Of a stretch of 64,000 bases of DNA, positions 24,919 through 34,451 are shown piece after piece (position 1 is the first letter of the stretch; each line of letters starts with the position of its first letter). Source of the DNA: Marinirhabdus sp050859505 (GTDB lineage: Bacteria > Bacteroidota > Bacteroidia > Flavobacteriales > Flavobacteriaceae); contig NZ_CP193934.1 of NCBI RefSeq assembly GCF_050859505.1, positions 1,364,001 through 1,428,000 on the forward strand, given 5' to 3'. The notes below the pieces were generated by a model, which saw only the letters and a list, made by a program, of their open reading frames with translations, did not search any database and was not told where the DNA came from. The translations under genes were made by a program, and so were the position numbers.

Positions 24919-27114
24919 ATGAGAACCGTATTGCTATCTATTTTTATGTTTCTAATCCTGGGTACGGGATATGCACAGGTGCGTAAAACTTCAAAAGACT
25001 CCTTTGTGCTTAAAGGTGTTGTGGTTGAAGACGAAACCAATAAACCCATTGCAAGGGTAAATGTAGAAACAAATAATGGCGCATATACAACCACGAATGG
25101 GAATGGTGAATTCTCTATTTCGGTAGAAATTGGAGACGAATTAAGTATTAAAAGTGATGCCTTCAAAACGGTGTATTATACCATTAAGGATTCCCAAAAA
25201 ATTACCATTAAGGTTCAAAAAGCTGAAGAGGGCGCAATACATGAACCTGTGGTTTCGAGTAGTTCTAAGAAGGATTTGTTTTCAGTGTATATAGATTCGG
25301 CTAAGGTATTTCTTAAAAAAGATGCTGGAAAGAGTATTGGATATGTTACGAAAGCATTGCAGCCGTATCGGGGTACTTCCGTAACAAAAAAACAAAATGC
25401 TATTGCCTTTGAAACCTTGGGTGATATAAACCTTTTCTGGAAACAGCCCGATCTAGCCATTGATAATTATAAGCGTAGTATTTCAGAAGTTGAAACCTTA
25501 GATGGACGTATAAAACTGGCACATGCTTTTAGGATGAATAGTAACTACCAGGAGAGCCTTTCGCTGAACAAAGAATTGCTGAAAGCTTCCTTAAGCAACT
25601 ATCAAAAAGTAACTGTGTATGAAGGTTTGGGGGATGCGTATAAAGCTATTAACGACCATGTGAAGAGTGTTTTTAATTATCAAAAAGGATTGGATGTGGC
25701 AAATGCGCATCGTATCACTCCCAAGATAACCGACCTAAACTCTAAAATTGCCGAAGTGTATTCTATAAGCGGAGCCTCGGAAGAAGCAGCCCAGTATTTT
25801 GATAACTCCCTTAACCTCGCTCAAAAAGAAAATCCAAAACGAGCCGTAGAGGAAAAAAATAAGGTGGCCGATTTTTATAACCGAAACCGAAATTTTGACA
25901 AAGAAATTAAGCTGCGAAATGAAATTCTAAATGAGTTAAAAGATATCGACGATTCCGAAGCGGTAACCGAAGAAGTGCAAAACAGCCCATTAACACCGCA
26001 GCGGCAAAATTACTATACTGCCAATGCATATATTTCTCAGGACAGGTATAACGAAGCAATTCCGTATTTGGAGAAAAGTATTTCTGAAGCCGAATCTAAA
26101 GAAGACCTGGTGGTAGAGAAAGACGCTACCCGTAAACTATCTGAAGTTTATAAAGGAATAGGGAATTTCAGTAAAGCCGCCGAAAATTATGAACGCTATG
26201 TGGCTGTTTTAGACGAACTCTATGTTAAAAAAGAACAGGAATTATCTCAGGCTACTCGGTTTAACAAAGAAATTGCGCTAAAGCAAAACCGGATTACCAG
26301 TTTAGAGAACGAGCGTGAACTCAATGAAAGCCGATACAAACTGGCTTTCGAAAACCAAAATCTCATTCAAAAAAATAACCGTGTCCAGCAGTGGGTCATC
26401 GCGTCTTTGGTGCTCGTTGCGCTGCTGTTGCTATTTGCTGCCTACGCACAATACAAGAGCGTAAAACAACAACGGTACGCAAATAATGTGCTGGCCTTAA
26501 AATCGTTGCGCACACAAATGAATCCGCATTTTATATTCAATGCGTTAAATTCGGTGAATAGTTTTATTGCCATGAGCGATGAGCGTGCAGCCAATAAATA
26601 TTTGAGTGAATTCTCACAATTAATGCGCAATGTGTTGGAAAATAGTGATGAGGATTTTATTCCGTTGCGCAAAGAAATTGAATTGCTGGAACTGTATGTA
26701 AAGTTAGAGCATTTCCGGTTTAAGGATAAATTTGACTATGCGATTACGGTAGATGAAAATTTGCAGCTTTCAGAGTTTGTGATTCCACCTATGTTATTGC
26801 AGCCTTATGTTGAAAACGCCGTCTGGCATGGACTTCGATATAAAGAAGAAAAAGGTGCTTTAACCATTCATTTTAAGCAATTAAATCCTGAAACGGTTAT
26901 TATCACCATAACCGATGACGGTATAGGACGCACGAAATCTAAACTGCTAAAAACTGAAAACCAGAAGAAACAGAAGAGTAAAGGCATGGGAAATATTCAG
27001 AAAAGAATTACCATCTTAAACGAGATGCATAAAGACAAAGTAGCTGTGGCCATACACAATGTTTCTGAAAACGAAGAAGGCACTCAAGTTGTCTTAACGC
27101 TGAAAAAAGATTAA
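24919..27114 (+). CDS. LytS-type sensor histidine kinase with carboxypeptidase-like and TPR domains
   Basis: I chose the ATG at 24919 because it begins a clean signal peptide (MRTVLLSIFMFLILGTGYAQ); an in-frame ATG exists 39 bases upstream. The 731-residue protein has a carboxypeptidase-regulatory-like fold at about 28-100 (LKGVVVEDETNKPIARVNV), periplasmic TPR repeats about 130-450, a coiled coil, and one membrane helix about 491-513. The kinase core is of the LytS (His_kinase) type: the phosphorylated histidine is H537 in QMNPHFIFNALNS, and the ATPase N-box is PYVENAVWHGL near 630. It should phosphorylate the LytTR regulator immediately downstream. Confidence 0.92.
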   Translation: MRTVLLSIFMFLILGTGYAQVRKTSKDSFVLKGVVVEDETNKPIARVNVETNNGAYTTTNGNGEFSISVEIGDELSIKSDAFKTVYYTIKDSQKITIKVQKAEEGAIHEPVVSSSSKKDLFSVYIDSAKVFLKKDAGKSIGYVTKALQPYRGTSVTKKQNAIAFETLGDINLFWKQPDLAIDNYKRSISEVETLDGRIKLAHAFRMNSNYQESLSLNKELLKASLSNYQKVTVYEGLGDAYKAINDHVKSVFNYQKGLDVANAHRITPKITDLNSKIAEVYSISGASEEAAQYFDNSLNLAQKENPKRAVEEKNKVADFYNRNRNFDKEIKLRNEILNELKDIDDSEAVTEEVQNSPLTPQRQNYYTANAYISQDRYNEAIPYLEKSISEAESKEDLVVEKDATRKLSEVYKGIGNFSKAAENYERYVAVLDELYVKKEQELSQATRFNKEIALKQNRITSLENERELNESRYKLAFENQNLIQKNNRVQQWVIASLVLVALLLLFAAYAQYKSVKQQRYANNVLALKSLRTQMNPHFIFNALNSVNSFIAMSDERAANKYLSEFSQLMRNVLENSDEDFIPLRKEIELLELYVKLEHFRFKDKFDYAITVDENLQLSEFVIPPMLLQPYVENAVWHGLRYKEEKGALTIHFKQLNPETVIITITDDGIGRTKSKLLKTENQKKQKSKGMGNIQKRITILNEMHKDKVAVAIHNVSENEEGTQVVLTLKKD

Positions 27115-27121
27115 AATATCC

Positions 27122-27149
27122 CCACCCGGCCTCCCCAGACGGGAGGTGG
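27122..27149. repeat. GC-rich imperfect palindrome between kinase and regulator genes
   Basis: CCACC...TCCC (27122-27126, 27132-27135) pairs with GGGA...GGTGG (27141-27149) around the loop CAGAC, with a 5-base bulge CGGCC on the left. It is far richer in G and C than the rest of the window. It may be a copy of a dispersed repetitive palindrome or an mRNA hairpin that tunes expression of the second gene. Confidence 0.5.
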
Positions 27150-27183
27150 AGCCACAAACAATAAACCATAAATAACACAGAGT

Positions 27184-27915
27184 ATGAACCTACGTACCAT
27201 CATAGTTGAAGACGAAGAAACCAGCAGGGATATCTTAAAGAATTATCTCGCAAAATACTGTCCCAAAGTTGAAGTGCTGGGAGAGGCAGCCAATGTGGAT
27301 GAAGCTTTGGTGCTCATTCGTACTCATGAATTAGATATGGTTTTTCTTGACGTAGAAATGCCCTACGGAAACGCTTTCGATTTGTTGGATAGAGTAGGAG
27401 ATAGATCTTTTGAGACCGTTTTTGTAACTGCTTATAACCATTATGCAATTGACGCCCTTAATGCGCACGCGTCGTATTATTTACTGAAACCGATAGATAT
27501 AGATACATTAATTGATGCAGTAGATTATGTACACGAGATTAAAACAAAGGAAAACGCACTTCAAAATGCTGTGTTACAACCTAAAATTACACACGTAACC
27601 GGTAAAATAACCATTCCGGTGCAAAACGGATTTGAAGTTTTGCAAGTAGAGGACATTCTCTACTGCCAGGCAGACGATAACTACACCAATATTTATCTGG
27701 GAAACAAAAAAAAATTGGTGAGTAAAACGCTAAAATATTTTGAGGATGCTCTAAAAGAAAATGGTTTTGCCCGAGTACATAAAAGTTATTTGGTGAACGT
27801 GAACGCCATCACTGAGTATAAAAAGGGAAAAGGAGGAAGTGTTGTGCTTTCTAGCGGTAAAGAAATCATGGTAAGTCCTTCCAAAAAGAAAGATTTATTG
27901 GCGTTTTTTAGCTAG
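27184..27915 (+). CDS. LytTR family response regulator
   Basis: A 243-residue response regulator. The receiver domain covers about 1-120, with acidic pair E9-D10, phosphoacceptor D56 in MVFLDVEMP, Thr in FVTAYNHYA, and Lys in YLLKPIDID. The LytTR DNA-binding domain covers about 145-240 (VLQVEDILYCQADDNYTNIY, GFARVHKSYLVNVNAI). It is the cognate partner of the upstream LytS kinase, separated by 69 bases that hold the GC-rich palindrome. The target genes are unknown; no paired promoter was identified here. Confidence 0.95.
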   Translation: MNLRTIIVEDEETSRDILKNYLAKYCPKVEVLGEAANVDEALVLIRTHELDMVFLDVEMPYGNAFDLLDRVGDRSFETVFVTAYNHYAIDALNAHASYYLLKPIDIDTLIDAVDYVHEIKTKENALQNAVLQPKITHVTGKITIPVQNGFEVLQVEDILYCQADDNYTNIYLGNKKKLVSKTLKYFEDALKENGFARVHKSYLVNVNAITEYKKGKGGSVVLSSGKEIMVSPSKKKDLLAFFS

Positions 27916-28032
27916 TTGCAGTCAATAGGATGGAAGAACGACGAGGGATCATATTCGAGTTAGGTTCACTACATTTAATTTTAGGATTAGCTAGGTGTGT
28001 GATGTTTCCTAAGGTCGACATGATTTCGCTCA

Positions 28033-28824
28033 TTAAAATTCTTTTTTTTGAATAGCTATTTTCCCTTGAAATTCTTTCAGCAAAAATTCAAGCGTGCTGG
28101 TTTCAGCATTTGTGAAAAACTGAAGTGTTGGTGCCTTTTTTTCTTCTGAAAGCAAATCGATCTCTTGTAGCATGATCTTAGTTTGTCTTGCTACAGCTTC
28201 TCCAGAATCTATAATTGTTACCGTGTCGGGAAGAATTTCTTTTAATTGCGGAATTAAATATGGATAGTGACTACATCCCAATACCAGATAATCTATATTG
28301 GCAACAAGCATAGGAGCGGTATACTTAATTAATAATTTGCGTAATTCTAAGCTTTCTATGGCGCCATTTTCTATTAAAGTAACTAATCCCTCGCCTACAA
28401 TTTCTACTACGGAAATATCCTTTGTAAAAGCTTCAGAAGTTTTATGGAACAAGGCACTACTTAAGGTGCCCTTAGTGGCTAAAATACCAATGCTTTTAGA
28501 ATGCGTCCCTAATGCAGCAGGTTTAATGGCTGGTTCAATACCAATAATAGGAATTTTAAATTTTTTGCGAAGCAGGTCAATAGCATTCGTTGTGGCTGTA
28601 TTACAGGCAACTACTATTATTTTGCATCCCATAGCAACAAGTGCTTCGGTATTTTTAATACTTAGCTCCACAATATTAGCTTCGGATCTATTTCCGTAGG
28701 GTGCATTAGCACTGTCGGCCAGATAGATGGTATTTTCATTTGGAAGCAATTGATGTATTTCTTTCCAAATAGAAGAACCACCTACACCAGAGTCAAAAAT
28801 ACCTATGGGAGCGTCTTTTTTCAT
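28033..28824 (-). CDS. murI: glutamate racemase
   Basis: A 263-residue enzyme that interconverts L- and D-glutamate for peptidoglycan. Both catalytic cysteines are present: C74 in VVACNTATT and C185 in LVLGCSHYP. The N-terminal GIFDSGVGG holds D11 and S12, and IYLADSANAPYG is the next family motif. The gene follows the two OmpH/Skp genes on the minus strand, but a terminator at 28846-28872 lies between, so its expression may depend partly on readthrough. Confidence 0.97.
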   Translation of the reverse strand: MKKDAPIGIFDSGVGGSSIWKEIHQLLPNENTIYLADSANAPYGNRSEANIVELSIKNTEALVAMGCKIIVVACNTATTNAIDLLRKKFKIPIIGIEPAIKPAALGTHSKSIGILATKGTLSSALFHKTSEAFTKDISVVEIVGEGLVTLIENGAIESLELRKLLIKYTAPMLVANIDYLVLGCSHYPYLIPQLKEILPDTVTIIDSGEAVARQTKIMLQEIDLLSEEKKAPTLQFFTNAETSTLEFLLKEFQGKIAIQKKEF

Positions 28825-28845
28825 TGCTTAAAGATAGTAAAAACA

Positions 28846-28872
28846 AAAAAGCCCATCACAAGGACGAGCTTT
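28846..28872 (-). terminator. intrinsic terminator between ompH-like and murI genes
   Basis: On the minus strand AAAGCTCGTC pairs with GATGGGCTTT (two G-U pairs), loop CTTGT, followed by TTTTTTGTTTTT. It lies 24 bases past the stop of the OmpH-like gene and 22 bases before the murI start. Confidence 0.7.
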
Positions 28873-28895
28873 CATATTTTTTAAAAAAGAAGAAG

Positions 28896-29405
28896 TTAGA
28901 TTCCTAATTCCTTTTTTACATCTGCAATAAGGTCTTTACCATCTGCTAGTAAAATTCCACCTCCTGGAGTCGCATCCAAAACATATTGGAAACCTTGTGC
29001 TTTAGCAACTTTTTGGATAGCTAGACGTGCTTTGTCTAAGATTGGTTGTAGGATATCAACTTCTTTTTTCTGAAGGTCCTGCATAGCCTGTTGGTTAAAT
29101 GCCTGAATGTTTCCTTGCATTCCCTGTACTTCCTGTACTCGCTTTGAATTCTCTTCATCTGTTTTTGTACCAGCTTCCGAGTCATACTTTTTTGCCAAAG
29201 TTTCAAGTTCCTTATACATGTCTTTCAACTGCGTGTCGTAGGTTTTCTTTAATTTTTCCAATTGACCTTGAGCTGCTTTCATTTCTGGCATTGCTTCTAC
29301 CAAATCTTGAGTATTAATGTGAGCTATTTTGGACTGCGCATTGGTAAGGCTAGTTCCTGCTACAAATAGTACTACTACAATTGCTATTACTTTTAATCGT
29401 TTCAT
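28896..29405 (-). CDS. OmpH/Skp family periplasmic chaperone (short copy)
   Basis: A 169-residue protein with a signal peptide (about 1-23, ending NAQS). The Skp pattern is clear: IAHINTQDLVEAMPEMKAAQ, a long coiled-coil arm of about residues 45-115, and the ending ILDKARLAIQKVAKAQGFQYVLDAT. Skp trimers hold unfolded outer-membrane proteins on their way to BamA, whose gene is nearby in the same orientation. It has the normal length for the family. Confidence 0.93.
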   Translation of the reverse strand: MKRLKVIAIVVVLFVAGTSLTNAQSKIAHINTQDLVEAMPEMKAAQGQLEKLKKTYDTQLKDMYKELETLAKKYDSEAGTKTDEENSKRVQEVQGMQGNIQAFNQQAMQDLQKKEVDILQPILDKARLAIQKVAKAQGFQYVLDATPGGGILLADGKDLIADVKKELGI

Positions 29406-29443
29406 TTTAGTTTAATTTATTAAGTGTTATTTAGATAAAGGTA

Positions 29444-30304
29444 TTATTTTTTTTTATTTCCGCCGTCGTCGTCATCGCCGTCATCACCACTGGGAGGCAC
29501 TCCGGAGTTACCACCATTTCTAGCATTGACTATAGAATCCTTACGTCTTTGACGAACGTCTAAGAGACTGTCTCTTCTTTTTTGGAACTCAGCTTTCTTA
29601 ACATCACGAATTGAGTCTCTTACTCTCTTACGATCTGCCATAGCAGCTTCACGGTCATTCTTTTTGTCTTCTACTATTTTTTCACGTTCCGTTACTACTG
29701 CATCTTCTTCGTCACTTAAGCTTTCCCGTTGTTCAACTTCTTTTTTCTCTCTACGAGTGGTAACTTCTTTACGTTTGTTATTACGGTTAATACTTCTTAG
29801 TACTGTTTCGCTAATATCATTTCGTTTTGCAGCAAAAAGCATTACAACATCTGCCGATTTGTCAAAAATAAAGTCATATTTTTTTGCTTCAGCAATTTCC
29901 TGAACAATATTGAATACTTGATCTTGTATGGGTTGCACCAGTTGTCTGCGTTGAATGATAAGGTCTCCATTAGGTCCAAAACGATCCTGTTGGTACTTAA
30001 TCATTTCGTCTTCCTTAATTTTAACTTCTTCCTCCCGTTCTTCAATAAGCTCTTTGGTAAGGAGTACACGTTCATTGGCAAGATTCAATTTCATTTGGTC
30101 AATTTCTTGACTCTTTTTTTGAATGTCTGCTTTCCATCGTTGTACTTTACCGTCTAGTTGCGTTGCTGCCTCCTGATATTCTGGCACACTTTCTAGGATG
30201 TATTCCATGTCTATGTAGCCTATACGGACGCCTCTTTGGGCATCTGCTGTAAAAGAGATGCTTAAAAACGCTAATGAGATTGCAAGTAATTTTAGTGTTT
30301 TCAT
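29444..30304 (-). CDS. OmpH/Skp family periplasmic chaperone (long copy, charged tail)
   Basis: I take the ATG at 30304, which starts the signal peptide MKTLKLLAISLAFLSISF; a longer frame begins 36 bases upstream. The 286-residue protein has the Skp opening RIGYIDMEYILESVPEYQEA and a coiled-coil arm, then the YDFIFDKSADVVMLFA ending of the Skp core near residue 165. Beyond it is an extra 110-residue tail rich in Lys, Arg, Glu and Asp, ending in a Gly/Asp stretch and Lys. The tail roughly doubles the usual length, is probably a long helix, and is typical of flavobacterial copies near bamA. Role: chaperone for BamA clients, by family. Confidence 0.92.
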   Translation of the reverse strand: MKTLKLLAISLAFLSISFTADAQRGVRIGYIDMEYILESVPEYQEAATQLDGKVQRWKADIQKKSQEIDQMKLNLANERVLLTKELIEEREEEVKIKEDEMIKYQQDRFGPNGDLIIQRRQLVQPIQDQVFNIVQEIAEAKKYDFIFDKSADVVMLFAAKRNDISETVLRSINRNNKRKEVTTRREKKEVEQRESLSDEEDAVVTEREKIVEDKKNDREAAMADRKRVRDSIRDVKKAEFQKRRDSLLDVRQRRKDSIVNARNGGNSGVPPSGDDGDDDDGGNKKK

Positions 30305-30342
30305 AATTGTTGGTTGTGGTTTAAGAAAATATCGTGCCAATA

Positions 30343-32949
30343 TTAAAATTGTTGTCCAATAATAAAATGTACTTCCCAGCCATTTGGTTCAGTTCCACCT
30401 AAAATTGGGTCGAAACCATATCCAAAATCTATACCTAAAAGTCCAAATGCCGGCATAAATATACGTAATCCTGCGCCAGCAGACCTACTAATGCTGAATG
30501 GATTATAATCTCGGAAGCCGTCATACGCTGCTCCTCCTTCTACAAATGTAAGCGCATATATTGATGCCAATTGACTTAAGGTAATAGGGTATCTTACTTC
30601 TAACGAAAATTTATTGTAAATGGTATTTCCGTCATTATCTGAAAGTGATTGGTTAGGATATCCACGTAGTTGAATTACTTCACGACCATCCAAACTGAAA
30701 GATCCTAAGCCATCTCCACCCACGAAGAAACGTTCAAAAGGAGGGATGCCTCGATCGTTATTATAGGCTCCTAAGAAACCAAATTCCGACTTGGTGCGCA
30801 GTACTAAATCACCTGCAATACGAGTGTACCAATCTCCAGAAAATTTAATTTTATAATATTCCAGCCAGTTAAATCTTTTCTGATCTATTTCTGCAATACG
30901 TTCTCTTGTATCTACGCTAGTAGGATTATCTTCCAGAAATGCTTGTAAGTCATCTCTTTCGTCTCTTAAAGAATTATAATCTACCCCATTAAAAGAAGAA
31001 TAAGGCAACGTTAATTTTGCAGAAATGCTCCAGTTAGATCCTGAAACCGGATAAATAGGGTTTGTAGCAGTATTGTTTCGGCTTAATCCTATAGTGTAGG
31101 CTAAATTATTTGAATAGCCATCCCCAAAGGTAAAGAGTCCTGTATTATAGTTTTTTAAATTATAATGCTGAAAACTAATCGCTTGAGAAAATGTGAAATA
31201 ATCATCGGGCCATTGTAAGCGTTTTGCTATACCTACCGAACCTCCGGTAATTAGAAAACGACTGTCTTTATTTACATCTCGAGTTTGAAAGTCGTACAAA
31301 TATTGAATGGTATGAGAAAAAGAGGTGCTTAGCTGAACAGGTTTCTTACCTCCCAACCAAGGTTCTACTAACGATAAACTATAGGTTTGATAAAAACTAC
31401 TAGCCTGTGCCCGTAAGGACAATTTTTGACCATCTCCCATAGGTAAGGGTTTGTAAGCTTCACCGTTAAAAATATTTCGTAAAGAAAAGTTGTTAAAAGA
31501 CAATCCTAAAGTCCCTACAAAACCTCCACCACCATAACCACCTTGTAGCTCTATCTGGCTGGATCCTTTTTCTACGACGCTATATTCTAAATCTACTAAA
31601 CCGTTATTTTCATCCACAAAAACAAAATTAGGAGAAAGTTGTTCTGCATCAAAATAGCCCAATTGGCCTAACTCACGAATGGTTCTTACTACATTGCGTT
31701 TACTGTATTTTTGTCCTGGACGGGTACGTAGTTCACGATAGATAACGTGATCGTTCGTTTTTTCGTTTCCTACTACTGTAATATGGTCAAAGTAAAATTC
31801 TTTATTTTCTATAATCCGTATTTCAAAATCGATGGTATCTTGACGTATAGCAACTTCAACAGGATTAATTCTTGCAGCCAGATATCCATTGTTTTGATAC
31901 AGGTTGGTTAAATCGTTTGCATCTGGATCTGTATTATCTTCTATACGTTCTTGTAGAAGTACCCCATTGTAAGGTTCTCCTTTTTGAATACCAAGTAATT
32001 GACGCAATTGACCATCTGTGTATTTGCTGTTTCCAATAAAACGAATATCTCCAAAATAGTAGCGCTTTCCTTCTTCAATATTGAGGTCTAGTGAAATGTT
32101 TTTCTCATCGTAAACTATTAAAGTGTCGCTTGTAATACGAGCATCACGATATCCATTGGCCTTATACTTCGTGATAATTTTTGCTTTGTCTTCGATAAAA
32201 GTTTCTTCGGCATATTTAGAACGTTTCCAAAATCGAAAGAAGTTTTTACGCTTCGTATTTTTCATGGCACCTCTTAACTTAGCATCGCTTAATGCGTCGT
32301 TTCCGTTAAAGTTAATTTTTTTGACTTTTACACGTTCATTTTTATCGATACGTATCAACATGTTTTTTCCAACTTCAACACCAGTAGAGTCTATATAAGG
32401 AGTAGTGCTAATAGCAACTTGGGTATTTAAAAAACCGTTTTCTTTATTTTTATTGGCAATGTTGTTTTTGGTTGTAGTGATAAGATTTTTAGTAATCTTT
32501 TTACCCGTTACCAGATCATTGTCTTTAATAATATCTTTCTTTTTACCTTTTCTAATCCCTTCTATGGTAACCTCGTTTAATTTTGGAAGTTCTACAATGT
32601 AAAGTTCAAGGTCTACAAGGTCTCCGTCAATATTCGTTACATAAAAAGCGATGTCACTAAATAGATTTTGGTCCCAGAGTTTTTTGGTAACAGAGCTTAA
32701 TCGTTCTCCGGGAATGTACAGGCGTTCACCTTCTTTTAGTCCGGTAAAAGCAATTACAGTTTGCTCGTTAAAACCTTGCGCACCGGTAACTGTTACACTG
32801 TTTAGGGTGTATTTTCTTCCGCTGTCCAGTTGTTTTTGTTGTGCCATTGTACTGCCAGCAAGAAATACTGTGACTACAAGTAGACAAAATAACTTTTTAG
32901 GTATGTGCAATACTATACTATTGTTCAAGTTGTTCACTAGTCTTTCCAA
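30343..32949 (-). CDS. bamA: outer-membrane protein assembly factor BamA
   Basis: An 868-residue Omp85 protein. After the signal peptide (about 15-36, ending STMAQQ) come five POTRA domains (about 45-460), visible in repeated patterns such as VTVTGAQGFNEQTVIAF, VKKINFNGNDALSDAKL, IRFIGNSKYTDGQLRQLL and ITVVGNEKTNDHVIYREL. The beta-barrel follows from about 480, with RGYPNQSL, and the chain ends in Phe (IIGQQF), the expected barrel signature. The ATG at 32949 lies inside uppS (32-base overlap); a TTG at 32910 would begin just before the signal peptide and avoid the overlap. BamA inserts barrel proteins into the outer membrane and is essential. Confidence 0.97.
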   Translation of the reverse strand: MERLVNNLNNSIVLHIPKKLFCLLVVTVFLAGSTMAQQKQLDSGRKYTLNSVTVTGAQGFNEQTVIAFTGLKEGERLYIPGERLSSVTKKLWDQNLFSDIAFYVTNIDGDLVDLELYIVELPKLNEVTIEGIRKGKKKDIIKDNDLVTGKKITKNLITTTKNNIANKNKENGFLNTQVAISTTPYIDSTGVEVGKNMLIRIDKNERVKVKKINFNGNDALSDAKLRGAMKNTKRKNFFRFWKRSKYAEETFIEDKAKIITKYKANGYRDARITSDTLIVYDEKNISLDLNIEEGKRYYFGDIRFIGNSKYTDGQLRQLLGIQKGEPYNGVLLQERIEDNTDPDANDLTNLYQNNGYLAARINPVEVAIRQDTIDFEIRIIENKEFYFDHITVVGNEKTNDHVIYRELRTRPGQKYSKRNVVRTIRELGQLGYFDAEQLSPNFVFVDENNGLVDLEYSVVEKGSSQIELQGGYGGGGFVGTLGLSFNNFSLRNIFNGEAYKPLPMGDGQKLSLRAQASSFYQTYSLSLVEPWLGGKKPVQLSTSFSHTIQYLYDFQTRDVNKDSRFLITGGSVGIAKRLQWPDDYFTFSQAISFQHYNLKNYNTGLFTFGDGYSNNLAYTIGLSRNNTATNPIYPVSGSNWSISAKLTLPYSSFNGVDYNSLRDERDDLQAFLEDNPTSVDTRERIAEIDQKRFNWLEYYKIKFSGDWYTRIAGDLVLRTKSEFGFLGAYNNDRGIPPFERFFVGGDGLGSFSLDGREVIQLRGYPNQSLSDNDGNTIYNKFSLEVRYPITLSQLASIYALTFVEGGAAYDGFRDYNPFSISRSAGAGLRIFMPAFGLLGIDFGYGFDPILGGTEPNGWEVHFIIGQQF

Positions 32950-33661
32950 ATCTTCGTTCTCTTTTTTGATAATTTAATATTGCTTCAAAAAGATGGTTTT
33001 TTCTATAATCGGGCCAAAGGGTTTCGGTAAAAAACAATTCAGCATAAGCAATTTGCCATAATAGAAAATTACTAATCCGTTGTTCACCACTGGTGCGTAT
33101 CAATAAGTCCACGTCTGGTAAATCGCGGGTGTAAAGATGATTATTTATAGTTGCTTCATCTATTTCAGACGGCGAAATTAGGTTATTTTTAACTTTATGG
33201 CTAATCTCTTGGATGGTTTTTACAATTTCCTCACGAGAACCGTAACTTAGTGCCAGTGTGAGTGTCATGCGTTTGTTGTCCTTTGTTTTTTCTATGACGT
33301 CCAACAATTCGTTTTTAGCTTTTTTTGGAAGTGCGTCTAAATTTCCAATGGCGTTTAAACGAATATCATTTTTTTCGAGTGTTTTTATTTCTTTTTTTAA
33401 TGACGAAACTAACAATCTCATCAAGGTTTCTACTTCTAATCTGGGTCTGTTCCAATTTTCGGTAGAAAAAGCGTACAGGGTGAGGTAATCAATTTTTAAT
33501 TCGGCACTGGCTTCTACAATTTCACGAACTGCTTTGGTGCCATTTTCGTGGCCTATGGTTCTAAACAGCCCTTGCTTTTTAGCCCAACGACCGTTGCCAT
33601 CCATTATAACGGCGATATGCCGTGGGAGTTTGCTTTGGTCTATTTGTGCTTGTAAGCTCAT
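32918..33661 (-). CDS. uppS: undecaprenyl diphosphate synthase (cis-prenyltransferase)
   Basis: A 247-residue enzyme making the C55 lipid carrier for peptidoglycan. I chose the ATG at 33661 because it lies directly after the DUF6089 stop and gives the normal N-terminus. Motifs: catalytic D21 in HIAVIMDGNGRWAKKQG, the LTLYAFSTENWNRP block, and the C-terminal DLLIRTSGEQRISNFLLWQ with FTETLWPDY. It sits in an envelope-building run with bamA and DUF6089 on the same strand. Confidence 0.97.
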   Translation of the reverse strand: MSLQAQIDQSKLPRHIAVIMDGNGRWAKKQGLFRTIGHENGTKAVREIVEASAELKIDYLTLYAFSTENWNRPRLEVETLMRLLVSSLKKEIKTLEKNDIRLNAIGNLDALPKKAKNELLDVIEKTKDNKRMTLTLALSYGSREEIVKTIQEISHKVKNNLISPSEIDEATINNHLYTRDLPDVDLLIRTSGEQRISNFLLWQIAYAELFFTETLWPDYRKNHLFEAILNYQKRERRFGKTSEQLEQ

Positions 33662-33662
33662 A

Positions 33663-34358
33663 TTAAAAATTACAGTAACAAGGTTTCCTTCCAAAAGTGA
33701 AGGTTAATGTTAGCCCGGTAAATACATACCAATCGTCACTATTTGTATTTCCAAATTTTAAACCTGGTTCGTTTTCCAACCCTTTTACGGGGTTGCTACC
33801 ATCCAGATCATCTGTAAAGGTATAACGCGCCCCAATTTCAAATCCTAATACCAACTTTGTGCCCAAGGTGGTTTTATAACCTACTACCATTGGAATGGCA
33901 AGTGTTCCGGCTTGGTCATAATCTACAATTAAGTCGCTGCCAGATCTTTTGAAAAGCGCTTTATACGTAAAATACGTTAGTCCTGTGTACAAATAAGGAG
34001 TGGAAACGGGTTGCCCACGATACATATTGAAATCCCAAAAGGTGTATTCTACCCCTAATGAAAATTCCGTTATTGTGTTTTTAAATTGATAACCACGTTC
34101 TTGTCGCCTGGATTCACTAGACTTTGCGTCGTCGCCACTAATTCCTGCAATTAGAGCGGATGCTCTAAAAGAATGTCGTGCACTTCTGTTCCATTTAAAA
34201 ACCCCTCCAACTACTACATCGCTAGGCGAAATATAATTGGTTTTACCTATATCTCCTATGTAATTAGCGCCTCCTATAAAACCACCAACCTCGTAGGTTT
34301 GAGCCTTTATTGAAAATACACTTATTACCACTATAAAAACGGTCGCGAAATACTTCAT
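33663..34358 (-). CDS. DUF6089 family outer-membrane protein
   Basis: A 231-residue protein with a signal peptide (about 1-19, ending SIKAQ). The mature start YEVGGFIGGANYIGDIG is the DUF6089 signature of Bacteroidota. The rest is alternating beta-strands of a probable 8-stranded barrel (FSLGVEYTFWDFNMYRG, LVLGFEIGARYTF), ending FTFGRKPCYCNF. The gene leads the uppS-bamA-ompH run, and this order is common in Flavobacteria. The function is unknown; a role in the envelope is inferred. Confidence 0.9.
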   Translation of the reverse strand: MKYFATVFIVVISVFSIKAQTYEVGGFIGGANYIGDIGKTNYISPSDVVVGGVFKWNRSARHSFRASALIAGISGDDAKSSESRRQERGYQFKNTITEFSLGVEYTFWDFNMYRGQPVSTPYLYTGLTYFTYKALFKRSGSDLIVDYDQAGTLAIPMVVGYKTTLGTKLVLGFEIGARYTFTDDLDGSNPVKGLENEPGLKFGNTNSDDWYVFTGLTLTFTFGRKPCYCNF

Positions 34359-34375
34359 ATACCTTAAAAAGTTTG

Positions 34376-34383
34376 CAAATATA
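34376..34383 (-). promoter_or_regulatory. -7 promoter element of the DUF6089-uppS-bamA run
   Basis: Read on the minus strand TATATTTG is a full match to TAnnTTTG, 18 bases before the DUF6089 start at 34358. The -33 element is not clear. The same spacing to the start codon is seen at other promoters in this window. Confidence 0.45.
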
Positions 34384-34451
34384 ACAATAAACTCCGCTCT
34401 ACCATAAGTGAAGCGGAATTGTCTCAGTTGATTAACAAACTTTACTGGTTT

